From Piscinibacter sp. (GTDB lineage Bacteria > Pseudomonadota > Gammaproteobacteria > Burkholderiales > Burkholderiaceae_C): DNA of 41,819 nt. The notes beneath the pieces were generated by a model. It did not search any database. It worked only from the letters and a program-made list of their open reading frames with translations, and was not told where the DNA came from. The position numbers and the translations under genes were made by a program. The stretch lies in contig JAGOAS010000030.1 in the NCBI GenBank assembly GCA_017983795.1, forward strand, positions 1 to 41,819, given 5' to 3'. This document shows positions 7,839-22,920 of the stretch, one piece after another. Every line of letters begins with the position of its first letter. The stretch's first letter is position 1.

Positions 7839-8563
7839 GGCGCGAGCACCAGCTCGGCCACGTGGGCAAGGCTGCGTCCGTGGGTGTTGTCGGTGTCCGC
7901 GCCGATCGCCACGCCCACCACCGGCGGCACCTGCGGGCTCTCGTTGCCGAACAGGCGCAGGAAGTCGGCGCCGATGTCGCGCCGCTCCTCGTGCCAGTGG
8001 TGCAGGTCGGCCGCGCCGCTGCGCAGCACCAGGTAGCGGATGCGCCGCGTGAAGGCGTTGGCGATGGCCGTGCCGGCGGGCAGCAGCCGATCCCACACGT
8101 AGCAGACGGTGGCGGCCGGCAGCGGCTCGTGGGTGGCGGCGCGCACCACACGCAGCGCCTGCCGGTCGACGAAGCTCAGCTGCTCGATCGGCAGGTCGAA
8201 CAGCACGCAGACCTTGACCGCCGTGTCGTCGCCGTTCTTGTCGTGCAGGTCGGACTCGGCCACCAGCTCGTCGACGCGCCATTGCCAGGACAGCGTCATC
8301 GCCGTGCCGTCCACGCGCAGCGGGTGCACGAGATTGCCGTAGGCGCTCTCCGATTCGATGCGCACGGCGCGACGCCCGTCGATCTGCTCCACCGCGAAGC
8401 GCGTGTAGGGCTTGGTCTGGTGCGGCAACCCGGCGATGTGCCAGGGCGCGGCGAGCGTGCCCGAGGGGCTGGCCAGGGGCTGCAGCCAGACCACGTCGGC
8501 GTGCGTGGGCAGCGCTGCGAGAAGCAGCGCGGGCACGCACCAGCGTCGGGCCAGGAACCGCAT
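7835..8563 (-). CDS. secreted DUF3047 protein
   Basis: A 242-residue exported protein with a signal peptide (MRFLARRWCVPALLLAALPTHA). The mature part has the DUF3047 layout: TRFAVEQIDGRRAVRIESE, LSWQWRVDELV, DDTAVKVCVLFD, CYVWDRLLPAGT and VVGVAIGADTDNT. The family is of unknown function and has a carbohydrate-binding-like beta-sandwich appearance. Its stop overlaps the start of the FAD oxidoreductase gene by 4 bp, so the two form an operon. It is divergent from the sensor kinase gene, with about 175 bp between the chosen starts. Confidence 0.85.
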   Translation of the reverse strand: MRFLARRWCVPALLLAALPTHADVVWLQPLASPSGTLAAPWHIAGLPHQTKPYTRFAVEQIDGRRAVRIESESAYGNLVHPLRVDGTAMTLSWQWRVDELVAESDLHDKNGDDTAVKVCVLFDLPIEQLSFVDRQALRVVRAATHEPLPAATVCYVWDRLLPAGTAIANAFTRRIRYLVLRSGAADLHHWHEERRDIGADFLRLFGNESPQVPPVVGVAIGADTDNTHGRSLAHVAELVLAP

Positions 8564-8738
8564 CGGGCAATGCTAATCCAGCGCGCCGCGATACCTCCGG
8601 TCACGAGAGGTACAAGTGATGCACTGGCTCAGGTTTGACAGGCGCGCTCACTGTGGCGCGCAGGCGACCGTGCAATCCAGCGCTCGCAAACGACCCGATC
8701 TGCGGCAGCATGCAGGGCTCCGACCCGCCGCACCCGCG

Positions 8739-11729
<2,991 letters not shown>

Positions 11730-11732
11730 AGG

Positions 11733-12500
11733 CTACGCTGCCGGCGCCAGGTGGCGCCGCTGCAGCGCATACAGCGCGCTCGCCACCACCAGCGCGGCGA
11801 TCCACGCCGCCGCATAGGCCACGCCGGCAGGCCAGGCGGCCAGCCCGAGGTAGAGCGTGACGAAGAAGGCGCCGAAGCCCGACAGCCCGCGCACGAAGCC
11901 GCGCAGCAGCGCCACCGTGGCGGCCGCGCCGTAGCGTGGCAGCGTGAAGCAGGGCAGCACGTTGCCGGTGATGGGCACGGCCAGCAGCAGGCCGCTCAAG
12001 GCCGCCGGCGCCACGCCGGCGCTGCGGATGATCGCCCAGGCAACCAGCAGCGCCGCGGCCACGCGGCAGGCCAGCTCGGCGTGCGGGATGTCGACCGCGC
12101 CCGGCGCGATGCGCAGGCGCGGCATCGCCACGCCGCCCAGCGCCAGCACCGCCAGCGCCAGCAGGCAGACGAGCCAGGCGGGCAGGCCCAGCTGCGGCAT
12201 CAGCATGCCGAGGCCGAAGAAGGCCAGGTTGGCCAGCGCCAGCGACAGCCACCAGGGCCAGCGCGTTCCGCTCCAGGCGAAGGTCACCAGGTGCGCCACC
12301 GTGGCCGGCAGGCACACCAGCGTGGCCAGCGCGATGGCGCGCACGCCCTCCACCGGCGTCGCCCACAGCACGAAGCCCATGATCGGCCCGGCGATCATCG
12401 GCAGGCCGGCGAGCGTGCCGCCCACCGCGTGGCCGAAGCGCTTGGCCACCAGCGACGACAGCAGCGCCGACGCGGCGACCAGCAGCAGCTTCAGCAACAT
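11733..12500 (-). CDS. multi-pass inner membrane protein, 255 aa
   Basis: About eight to nine hydrophobic helices throughout. The N-terminal segment KRFGHAVGGTLAGLPMIAGPIM contains the Gly-Gly/Gly-Leu-Pro pattern seen in GlpM-like and small-export membrane proteins, and LLAVPITGNVLPCFTLPRYG occurs at the start of the C-terminal half. The two halves look like a tandem duplication of a four-helix unit (LAGLPMIAGP versus LLAVPITGNV). Function unknown. It starts 9 bp after the oxoprolinase stop on the same strand, so it is probably the last gene of that operon. It could be an exporter or importer of the pathway's substrate; that is inference only. Confidence 0.75.
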   Translation of the reverse strand: MLLKLLLVAASALLSSLVAKRFGHAVGGTLAGLPMIAGPIMGFVLWATPVEGVRAIALATLVCLPATVAHLVTFAWSGTRWPWWLSLALANLAFFGLGMLMPQLGLPAWLVCLLALAVLALGGVAMPRLRIAPGAVDIPHAELACRVAAALLVAWAIIRSAGVAPAALSGLLLAVPITGNVLPCFTLPRYGAAATVALLRGFVRGLSGFGAFFVTLYLGLAAWPAGVAYAAAWIAALVVASALYALQRRHLAPAA

Positions 12501-12509
12501 CGGTTCAGG

Positions 12510-16114
<3,605 letters not shown>

Positions 16115-16118
<4 letters not shown>

Positions 16119-16669
16119 AGCGAAGTGGCGGCGCGCGCCGCCTGGTCGTAGAGCCCGGACATGGTGCGCAGCAGCTTGGCCATCTCGCCGATGTCGGCAT
16201 TGCGCTGGGTGTCGAGGTTGTCGACCAGGCAGCTCTCGCGCACCTCGCGGTATTTGCTTACCGCCGCCTCGCCGGCCGGCGTGGGGCTGTAGAACACTTC
16301 CTTGCCCTGCTTGTCGCCGCGCGCCAGGCCGGCGGCCACCAGTTTCTTGAGCGAGTAGCCGACCACGTGGGTGTCCTCGTAGTTGAGCACGAAGCAGATG
16401 TCGGCCAGCTTCTTGTTGCGGGCGCGGTGGTTGATGTGGTGCAGCACCAGCACGTCGGTGATGGTCAGGTCGGGACAGCCGGCGGCGGCCATGCAGCGCA
16501 TCGCCCAGCGCGAGAAGGCGTTCCAGGCCACGATCAGGCCGAACTCGAACTCGGAGAGCTCGACGCTGCGCGGCGACACCAGGTGCGAGGACGAGACGAT
16601 GCCGCGCGGCGCGCCGCGGCGCGGTGGCGCGCTTCGTGCTGATGTCTTGGCGCTGGCCTTGGCAGGCAT
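16115..16669 (-). CDS. MarR-type winged-helix transcriptional regulator
   Basis: A 184-residue regulator. A basic Ala/Arg/Ser-rich N-terminus of about 30 residues is followed by a helical dimerisation region ([20 protein letters not shown]) and a winged helix-turn-helix: [58 protein letters not shown]. The wing ends with the typical T-x-x-G-E turn of the MarR/HTH_27 group. It is the first gene of an operon with the oxoprolinase (4-bp overlap) and is divergent from the TRAP operon; a 19-bp dyad lies between the two. By position it is the probable local regulator, perhaps released by the transported or hydrolysed ligand. Confidence 0.87.
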
Positions 16670-16693
16670 CGGTGCTTTCCCCGAAACGTTGAA

Positions 16694-16712
16694 GATTTAT
16701 TGACAATTTATC
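16694..16712. promoter_or_regulatory. 19-bp dyad, candidate operator of the MarR-type regulator
   Basis: The sequence GATTTATTGACAATTTATC is a dyad around a central A: GAT-nn-ATTG-A-CAAT-nn-ATC, with only the two nn positions per half not pairing. Size and spacing fit a MarR-family operator. It covers the -35 element (TTGACA, 16700-16705) of the promoter toward the TRAP operon. In a very GC-rich chromosome this AT-rich dyad stands out. Binding by the neighbouring regulator is inferred. Confidence 0.7.
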
Positions 16713-16729
16713 GGAACGATCCCTAGACT
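16700..16729 (+). promoter_or_regulatory. sigma-70 promoter for the TRAP operon
   Basis: A perfect -35 box TTGACA (16700-16705) is followed, after an 18-bp spacer, by TAGACT (16724-16729; four of six matches to TATAAT). A start near 16736 would leave a leader of about 44 bases before ATG 16780, which has AGGAG at 16769-16773. The -35 box is embedded in the 19-bp dyad, so a bound regulator would block it. Confidence 0.65.
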
Positions 16730-16779
16730 GCAATCGCACTTCACCCCATCCCCGAATTTCCATACCTCAGGAGCAACGC

Positions 16780-17760
16780 ATGTCCCTGACCCGCCGCTCG
16801 CTCGCCGCCGCCGCGCTGTTCACGCTGGCCGCCGCGCCCCTCGCCGCCTTCGCGCAGACCAAGTGGGATCTGCCCGCCGCCTACCCGGCCACCAACTTCC
16901 ACAGCGAGAACCTGGCGCAGTTCGCCGCCGACGTCGACAAGGCCACGGCCGGCAAGCTCAAGATCACGGTGCACGCCAACGCATCCCTCTTCAAGGCGCC
17001 GGAGATCAAGCGCGCCGTGCAGGGCGGCCAGGCGCAGATCGGCGAGATCCTGCTGGTGAACTACCAGAACGAATGGCAGATCTTCGGCGCCGACGGCCTG
17101 CCCTTCCTGGCCGACAGCTACGACGAGTCGATGAAGCTCTACAAGGCGCAGAAGCCGCTGCTCGAGAAGAAGCTCGGCGAGCAGGGCATGATGCTGCTGT
17201 ACGCGGTGGCCTGGCCGCCGCAGGGCATCTACGTCAAGAAGCCGATCGCCGCGGCGGCCGATCTCAAGGGCGTCAAGTGGCGCGCCTACAGCCCGGCCAC
17301 CGCGCGCATCGCCGAACTCGTGGGCGCGCAGCCGGTGACGGTGCAGGCCGCCGAGCTCTCGCAGGCCATGGCCACCGGCGTGATCGAGAGCTACATGTCC
17401 AGCGGCGCCACCGGCTACGACACCAAGACCTACGAGCACCTGAAGTACTACTACGACACCCAGGCCTGGCTGCCGAAGAATGCGGTGATCGTCAACAAGG
17501 CCGCCTTCGACGCGCTCGACAAGCCCACGCAGGCCGCCGTGCTGAAGGCCGGCGCCGAGGCCGAGGCGCGCGGCTGGGCCGCCAGCCGCAAGGTCAATAC
17601 CGACACGATGGAGAAGCTGCGCGCCAACGGCATGCAGGTGCTGCCGCCCTCGGCGGCGCTGAAGGGCGACATGAAGAAGGTCGGCGATGTGATGCTCAAG
17701 GAATGGCTCGACAAGGCCGGCGCCGAGGGCCAGGCGCTGGTCGACGCCTACCGGAAGTAG
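16780..17760 (+). CDS. dctP: TRAP transporter substrate-binding protein (DctP family)
   Basis: A 326-residue periplasmic protein with a signal peptide (MSLTRRSLAAAALFTLAAAPLAAFAQ). The mature part follows the DctP family: WDLPAAYPATNFHSENLAQFA, GGQAQIGEILLVN, and the segment VKWRAYSPATARIAELVGAQPV containing the Arg that contacts the ligand carboxylate in known DctP structures. It would capture a carboxylate-containing solute and hand it to DctQM. The ligand is not identifiable, but the divergent oxoprolinase makes 5-oxoproline or a hydantoin-derived acid a fair guess. First gene of the dctPQM operon. Confidence 0.9.
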   Translation: MSLTRRSLAAAALFTLAAAPLAAFAQTKWDLPAAYPATNFHSENLAQFAADVDKATAGKLKITVHANASLFKAPEIKRAVQGGQAQIGEILLVNYQNEWQIFGADGLPFLADSYDESMKLYKAQKPLLEKKLGEQGMMLLYAVAWPPQGIYVKKPIAAAADLKGVKWRAYSPATARIAELVGAQPVTVQAAELSQAMATGVIESYMSSGATGYDTKTYEHLKYYYDTQAWLPKNAVIVNKAAFDALDKPTQAAVLKAGAEAEARGWAASRKVNTDTMEKLRANGMQVLPPSAALKGDMKKVGDVMLKEWLDKAGAEGQALVDAYRK

Positions 17761-17766
17761 GCCGGC

Positions 17767-18276
17767 GTGCGGCGCGCGCTCGACCGGCTCTACGACGGCT
17801 GCGCCGCGCTGGCGGCCTGCTTCATGGTGGGGCTGCTGGTGGCGGTGCTGCTGTCCGTGATCGGGCGGCAGCTGCACTTCAACATCCCCGGCATCGACGC
17901 CTACGCCGGCTACCTGATGGCCGGCGCCGGCTTCCTCGCGCTGGCGCACACGCTCAAGCGCGGCGAGCACATCCGCGTGACACTGCTGATCGGCCGGCTG
18001 CAAGGCGCGCCGCAGCGCGCCATGGAGCTGTGGGCGCTGTTCGCCGCCACGCTGCTGGCGCTGCTGGCGGCCTTCTACAGCGTGCGCCTGGCCTGGCAGT
18101 CGTACAGCTTCCACGACATCTCGACCTCCAACGACGCCACGCCGCTGTGGATTCCGCAGCTGTCGATGGCGCTGGGCACGGCGGTGCTCGCCATCGCCTT
18201 CCTCGACGAACTGGTGCTCGAGGTGCGCGGCAAGCGCCTGCCGGCGATGCCCGAGGAGGCCACCCGCAATGAGTGA
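17767..18276 (+). CDS. dctQ: TRAP transporter small membrane subunit (DctQ family)
   Basis: A 169-residue protein with four membrane helices, GTG start at 17767, 6 bp after the dctP stop. Family features are GIDAYAGYLMAGAGFLALAHTLKRGEHIRVTL (the conserved E-H-I-R-V after the second helix) and WIPQLSMALGTAVLAIAFL near the C-terminus. It pairs with DctM to form the sodium-driven permease. Its stop region overlaps the dctM start region (GAGTGACCACCATGAG), consistent with coupled translation. Confidence 0.88.
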   Translation: MRRALDRLYDGCAALAACFMVGLLVAVLLSVIGRQLHFNIPGIDAYAGYLMAGAGFLALAHTLKRGEHIRVTLLIGRLQGAPQRAMELWALFAATLLALLAAFYSVRLAWQSYSFHDISTSNDATPLWIPQLSMALGTAVLAIAFLDELVLEVRGKRLPAMPEEATRNE

Positions 18277-18281
18277 CCACC

Positions 18282-19583
18282 ATGAGTGACCTCGCCATCA
18301 CGCTGCTGCTGGTCGGCGCGCTCTTCCTCATCCTCGCCAGCGGCGTGTGGATCGGCCTGACGCTCTCCGGCGTGGCCTGGATCGGCATGCAGCTGTTCAG
18401 CTCGCGCCCGGCCGGCGACGCGATGGCCGTCACCACCTGGGGTTCGGCCTCGAGCTGGACGCTGACCGCCCTGCCCCTGTTCGTGTGGATGGGCGAGATC
18501 CTGTTCCGCACGCGGCTCTCGCAGGACATGTTCCGCGGCCTCGCGCCCTGGATGCAGGCCCTGCCCGGCCGGCTGCTGCACGTCAACGTGGCCGGCTGCG
18601 CGATCTTCGCCGCCGTGTCGGGCTCGAGCGCCGCCACCTGCGCCACCATCGGCAAGATGAGCCTGCCCGAGCTGCAGCGGCGCGGCTACCCGGAGATGAT
18701 GGCGCTCGGCTCGCTGGCCGGCGCCGGCACGCTGGGCCTGCTGATCCCGCCCTCGATCATCATGATCGTCTACGGCGTGGCGGCCGACGTGTCGATCTCG
18801 CAGCTGTTCATCGCCGGCGTGATTCCGGGCATCCTGCTCGCCGCCATCTTCTCGGCCTGGATCGCGCTCTGGGCGCTCACCCACCCGGGCCAGATTCCGC
18901 CCGCCGACGCGCGCCTGAGCTTCGGCCAGAAGCTGCGCGAATCGCGCCACCTGATCCCGGTGGTGCTGCTGATCGCCGCGGTGCTGGGCTCGATCTACGG
19001 CGGCATCGCCACCGCCACCGAAGCGGCCGCGCTGGGCGTCGTGGGCTCGCTGATCCTCTCGGCCGCGCAGGGTTCGATGTCCTGGGCCACCTTCCGCGAC
19101 TCGCTGCTCGGCGGCACGCGGCTGTACTGCATGATCGCGCTGATCCTCGCCGGCGCGGCCTTCCTCACGCTCTCGATGGGCTACATCGGCCTGCCGCGCC
19201 ACCTGGCCGAATGGATAGGCTCGCTGGGCCTCACGAAGTGGCAGCTGATCCTCGCGCTGACGGTGTTCTACGTCGTGCTCGGCTGCTTCCTCGACGGCAT
19301 CTCGATGGTGGTGCTGACCATGGGCGTGATCATGCCCACCATCCAGAAGGCCGGCATCGACCCGCTGTGGTTCGGCATCTTCATCGTCATCGTGGTCGAG
19401 ATGGCGCAGGTCACGCCGCCGGTGGGCTTCAATCTGTTCGTGCTGCAGGGCATGACGAAGAAGGACATCACCACCATCGCGCGCGCCGCCTTCCCCTTCT
19501 TCATGCTGATGGTGCTGATGGTGGTGCTGCTCTACGCCTTCCCGCAGATCATCACCTTCCTGCCCGAGCAGATGCGGAACTGA
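18282..19583 (+). CDS. dctM: TRAP transporter large permease subunit (DctM family)
   Basis: A 433-residue protein with 11-12 helices. Family motifs include PLFVWMGEILFRT, VAGCAIFAAVSGSSAATCATIG, LAGAGTLGLLIPPSIIMIVYG, GIATATEAAALGVVGSL and LDGISMVVLTMGVIMPT. The SGSS and GxGTLGxLIPPS loops are the sodium/substrate-site hairpins in characterised TRAP permeases. ATG 18282 is preferred over GTG 18273 because it lies just after the dctQ stop (18276) and gives the usual N-terminus. Last gene of the operon. Confidence 0.9.
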   Translation: MSDLAITLLLVGALFLILASGVWIGLTLSGVAWIGMQLFSSRPAGDAMAVTTWGSASSWTLTALPLFVWMGEILFRTRLSQDMFRGLAPWMQALPGRLLHVNVAGCAIFAAVSGSSAATCATIGKMSLPELQRRGYPEMMALGSLAGAGTLGLLIPPSIIMIVYGVAADVSISQLFIAGVIPGILLAAIFSAWIALWALTHPGQIPPADARLSFGQKLRESRHLIPVVLLIAAVLGSIYGGIATATEAAALGVVGSLILSAAQGSMSWATFRDSLLGGTRLYCMIALILAGAAFLTLSMGYIGLPRHLAEWIGSLGLTKWQLILALTVFYVVLGCFLDGISMVVLTMGVIMPTIQKAGIDPLWFGIFIVIVVEMAQVTPPVGFNLFVLQGMTKKDITTIARAAFPFFMLMVLMVVLLYAFPQIITFLPEQMRN

Positions 19584-19643
19584 GGGGTCGTTTCCCGTCA
19601 ATTCCGGGCATCGCGGCCGCGCCGCGCGGCGCACCATCGCCGC

Positions 19644-22193
19644 ATGACCGACCTCTCCACCCCCCTGGAATGGCAGCTCGCCGACGGCGCCCGGCCGCCC
19701 GGCGCGCCGCGCCGCGAGGCCGACAAGCTCGCCCGCGAGGTCTTCGCCTGGCCGACGCCGCCGTTTGCCAGCTACCCGGCGCCGACGCCGCAGACCGACC
19801 CGCTGCCCTGCGAGATCGTCGGCCTGAACGACAAGCGCACCAGCGGCCGGCTGACCTTCTTCGTGCCCGAGGAAGCGGTGGCGCACGTGCAGATCCCGCC
19901 GGCGCGCACCACGCTGCCGCTGCGCTTCGACCAGTTCCGCACGCTCACGCTCACCACGCCGCTCGCGCCCCACGCGCCGGCGCCGCAGGATCCGCACTCC
20001 GACATGCTCGGCCAGCGCAGCTGCAGCGAGTTCCGCATCGACTGGCAGGGCGGCGGCGAGCTGCGCGGCCAGACCATCGGCCACGTCGAGAACGAGCATG
20101 GCCTGTTCCTGTTTCCGCCGGTCGACGAGGCCGGCAGCGTGCAGCGCCTGTTCGTGCCGCGCGCCGCCTACGCGGGCTGGGAGCTGGGCGCACGCATCGG
20201 CGAGCTGCTGGTGCAGCACGCGCGCGCCACGCCGCAGCAGGTGGAGCAGGCGGTCGACACGCAGAAGAACCTGCGCAGCCAGAAGATCGGCGAGATCCTG
20301 CTGATGCGCCAGGTGGTTTCGCCCGCGCAGCTCTTCGAGGCGATCGACCGGCAGGCGCGCATGCCGATGGTGCGCATCGGCGACGCGCTGGTCTCGCTGG
20401 GCATGATCACGCAGGCGCAGCTCGACGAGGCGCTCGCGCAGCAGCAAAGCGACCGCAGCACGCCGCTGGGCGAGCTGCTGGTGCGCATGGGCGTGGTGTC
20501 GCGCGCCGACCTGCAGGTGGCGCTGTCGCGCAAGATGGGCTACCCGCTGGTGGACATCGACGCCTTTCCGGCCGAGGCCGACGCGCTGCGCAAGATCCCC
20601 TACGCCGCCGCCAGCCGGCTGGCGCTGATGCCGCTGCTGATCCGCGAGGGCCGGCTGATCGTCGCGCTCGACGATCCGGCGCGCCGCCACGCCGCCGCCG
20701 AGGAGGCCGAGTTCATCGCGCAGATGAAGGTGGTGCCGGTGCTGGCGCAAAGCCGCCGGCTGGAGGACGTGCTGCACGCCGCCTACGAGAAGATCGGCGG
20801 CCTGCAGTCCGGCCGCTTCCCGGAGAGCGACGCGGCGCAGCCGATCGAGTTCGCGCTCACCGATACCGACAAGCTGATCGAATCGCTGGAGCGCGACAAC
20901 GCGCAGGGCGGCCTCGCGCTCGACGAGGAAGCGCAGATCGAGCAGAGCGACAACTCGCTCGTGCGGCTGATCAACACCATGATCGTCGAGGCGCACAAGG
21001 ACGGCGCCTCCGACATCCACGTGGAGAGCTACCCGGGGCGCGAGAAGATCCGCATCCGCTTCCGCAAGGACGGGCTGATGCGCACCTACCTCGAGCTGCC
21101 CTCGAGCTACCGCAACGCGATGGTGGCGCGCATCAAGATCATGTGCGACCTCGACATCAGCGAGAAGCGCAAGCCGCAGGACGGCAAGATCAACTTCGCC
21201 AAGTTCGTGGCGCAGCACCGCATCGAGCTGCGCGTGGCCACCATCCCCACCACCGGCGGCCTGGAAGACGTGGTGATGCGCATCCTGGCCTCGGCCAAGC
21301 CGATTCCGCTGCCGCGCATCGGGCTGTCGGAGCGCAACCTCGCCGAGCTGCAGCGCGTGGTCGAGCGGCCCTACGGCATGGTGCTGTGCGTGGGCCCCAC
21401 CGGCTCGGGCAAGACGACCACGCTGCACTCCGCGCTCAGCCACATCAACGTGCCCGAACGCAAGATCTGGACGGCCGAGGATCCGGTCGAGATCACGCAG
21501 CCGGGGCTGCGCCAGGTGCAGGTCAACCCGAAGATCGACTGGACCTTCGCCAAGGCGCTGCGCGCCTTCCTGCGCGCCGACCCGGACGTGATCATGGTCG
21601 GCGAGATCCGCGACCACGAAACCGCGCAGACCGCGGTGGAGGCCTCGCTCACCGGCCACCTGGTGCTCTCGACGCTGCACACCAACAGCGCGCCCGAGAC
21701 CGTGACGCGCCTGCTCGACATGGGCATGGACCCGTTCAACTTCGCCGATTCGCTGCTCGCCGTGCTGGCGCAGCGCCTGGTGCGCCGGCTGTGCGGCGAA
21801 TGCCGCACCGGCCGCCCCGCCACCGAGGAGGAGATCGACGAACTGCTGGCCGACTACCTGAACGCCTTCGGCGACGAGGCGACGCCGGCGCTGCGCGAGG
21901 CCACGCTGCGCGGCTGGATCGAACGCTTCGGCCGCGACGGCCGGCTGCAGCACTTCCACGCGCCGGGCTGCGCGCACTGCGGCAACACCGGCTTCCGCGG
22001 CCGCGCCGGCGTGCACGAGCTGATGGTGGTGTCGCGCGCGCTGCGCCGCCTCATCCAGACCGGCGCCCGCGCCGAGGCCCTGCAGGAGACCGCGCTGCGC
22101 GAAGGCATGCGCACCCTGCGCCAGGACGGCATCGAGAAGGTCTGGGCCGGCGTGACGACGACCGACGAGGTGCGGGCGATCAGCAACAGCTGA
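19644..22193 (+). CDS. GspE/PilB-family ATPase with extra N-terminal domain
   Basis: An 849-residue type II secretion/type IV pilus assembly ATPase homologue. Residues ~50-180 form a beta-rich PilZ-like domain (LPCEIVGLNDKRTSGRL). Residues ~185-390 hold MshEN-type repeats (RIGELLVQHARATPQQ, KIGEILLMRQVVSPAQL, LGELLVRMGVVSRADL). The ATPase core has Walker A GPTGSGKTTT (~584), the Asp box TAEDPVEI, Walker B RADPDVIMVGEIRD and a His box SLTGHLVLSTLHTN. A four-Cys zinc site is split: CGEC (~717) and CAHCGNTGFRGR (~776). MshEN domains bind c-di-GMP in other proteins. No other secretion or pilus gene is nearby, so its membrane partner must be encoded elsewhere. Confidence 0.9.
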   Translation: MTDLSTPLEWQLADGARPPGAPRREADKLAREVFAWPTPPFASYPAPTPQTDPLPCEIVGLNDKRTSGRLTFFVPEEAVAHVQIPPARTTLPLRFDQFRTLTLTTPLAPHAPAPQDPHSDMLGQRSCSEFRIDWQGGGELRGQTIGHVENEHGLFLFPPVDEAGSVQRLFVPRAAYAGWELGARIGELLVQHARATPQQVEQAVDTQKNLRSQKIGEILLMRQVVSPAQLFEAIDRQARMPMVRIGDALVSLGMITQAQLDEALAQQQSDRSTPLGELLVRMGVVSRADLQVALSRKMGYPLVDIDAFPAEADALRKIPYAAASRLALMPLLIREGRLIVALDDPARRHAAAEEAEFIAQMKVVPVLAQSRRLEDVLHAAYEKIGGLQSGRFPESDAAQPIEFALTDTDKLIESLERDNAQGGLALDEEAQIEQSDNSLVRLINTMIVEAHKDGASDIHVESYPGREKIRIRFRKDGLMRTYLELPSSYRNAMVARIKIMCDLDISEKRKPQDGKINFAKFVAQHRIELRVATIPTTGGLEDVVMRILASAKPIPLPRIGLSERNLAELQRVVERPYGMVLCVGPTGSGKTTTLHSALSHINVPERKIWTAEDPVEITQPGLRQVQVNPKIDWTFAKALRAFLRADPDVIMVGEIRDHETAQTAVEASLTGHLVLSTLHTNSAPETVTRLLDMGMDPFNFADSLLAVLAQRLVRRLCGECRTGRPATEEEIDELLADYLNAFGDEATPALREATLRGWIERFGRDGRLQHFHAPGCAHCGNTGFRGRAGVHELMVVSRALRRLIQTGARAEALQETALREGMRTLRQDGIEKVWAGVTTTDEVRAISNS

Positions 22194-22219
22194 GCGTGGC
22201 GCCCTCGAAGGCTCAGGCA

Positions 22220-22660
22220 TCAGTGCGTCGGGATGAGCGCCAGTGCCTTCTTCCCTCCCGGCACGACCTGGGTGGCCAGCTTCTGATCCATGGTCGCGAG
22301 ACGCCCGCCGTTGGCGTGGGCGAGGGCAAGCAGGTAGCTGTCCGTAACGCGCGAGTGGCTGGAGAGGAGCTCGGGGGCAAAGAAGCCGGCGTCGGCGATG
22401 CTGAGATCGTCGGGCCAGAACTCATGCCCGGGCAATCCGCGAATCGCGCCGAGCGACGCCAGCACCGCGCTGGGCGGCCCCGGCGAGTTCGGGTACTTCG
22501 GGTGCCCGACGATGCGGACGAGGCCGTTCTCGGTGAGCGGGCACGTGGCAAAGGCCTTGTAGCCGACGCGCGCGAACCAGTCGTGCGCCGGGTCGTGCTG
22601 AATGTGCGCCGGATCCACGAGCGCAATGAGAACGTTGACGTCCAGCAGATGGACGGTCAC
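22220..22660 (-). CDS. vapC: PIN-domain toxin (VapC family)
   Basis: A 146-residue PIN-domain ribonuclease. The acidic residues of the active site are visible: Asp in HLLDVNVLIALVDPAH, Glu in PLTENGLVRIV, Asp in RVTDSYLLALAHANGG and a final Asp in LATMDQKLA. The GTG start at 22660 overlaps the antitoxin stop (GTGA), the usual translational coupling of toxin-antitoxin operons. The longer open frame upstream is the antitoxin region read in another frame. It converges on the GspE-family gene with 26 bp between stops. Confidence 0.9.
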   Translation of the reverse strand: MTVHLLDVNVLIALVDPAHIQHDPAHDWFARVGYKAFATCPLTENGLVRIVGHPKYPNSPGPPSAVLASLGAIRGLPGHEFWPDDLSIADAGFFAPELLSSHSRVTDSYLLALAHANGGRLATMDQKLATQVVPGGKKALALIPTH

Positions 22661-22890
22661 GGTAGTTCGTCGCGCAGCTGGTTGACCAGTTCCGGCGTGA
22701 CGGGCGTCGCTCCGCGGCGGCTCGGCAGCAGCGGGACGCCGTTGCGCTCGCTGCGTGCTGCCCGGGCTCCGCGCGCCAAGCCTTGCCTGGCCAACGTGGA
22801 GATGACTTCCCCGACGCTCTTGCGATCCCGTTCGGCAAGGTGCTTGGCGGCGATGAGGACGTCGTCGTCGATGGCAAGGGTGGTGCGCAT
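22657..22890 (-). CDS. vapB: ribbon-helix-helix antitoxin (VapB/CopG type)
   Basis: A 77-residue protein. The first ~45 residues (MRTTLAIDDDVLIAAKHLAE..., SVGEVISTLARQGLA) are a ribbon-helix-helix fold: a short strand RTTLAID followed by two helices. The C-terminal tail (PLLPSRRGATPVTPELVNQL) should wrap the toxin. ATG 22890 is favoured over two upstream in-frame starts since CAGGAG lies 9 bp before it. It forms an operon with vapC by a 4-bp overlap and is likely to repress its own promoter. Confidence 0.88.
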   Translation of the reverse strand: MRTTLAIDDDVLIAAKHLAERDRKSVGEVISTLARQGLARGARAARSERNGVPLLPSRRGATPVTPELVNQLRDELP

Positions 22891-22901
22891 GATATGGCTC
22901 C

Positions 22902-22916
22902 TGATGCTGTGCATCA
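22902..22916. promoter_or_regulatory. palindrome upstream of vapB, candidate autoregulatory operator
   Basis: TGATGC-TGT-GCATCA is a perfect 6-3-6 inverted repeat ending 12 bp upstream of the vapB start codon and overlapping the leader just before its ribosome-binding site. Ribbon-helix-helix antitoxins normally bind such short palindromes over their own promoter. Five base pairs beyond it lies the stop codon of the MFS gene, so there is very little room for a separate promoter. Confidence 0.55.
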
Positions 22917-22920
22917 TACA

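Noticed and set aside
8635-8640. A perfect TTGACA upstream of the hybrid kinase
   Set aside because: No acceptable -10 box lies 16-18 bp downstream; the sequence there is pure G/C.
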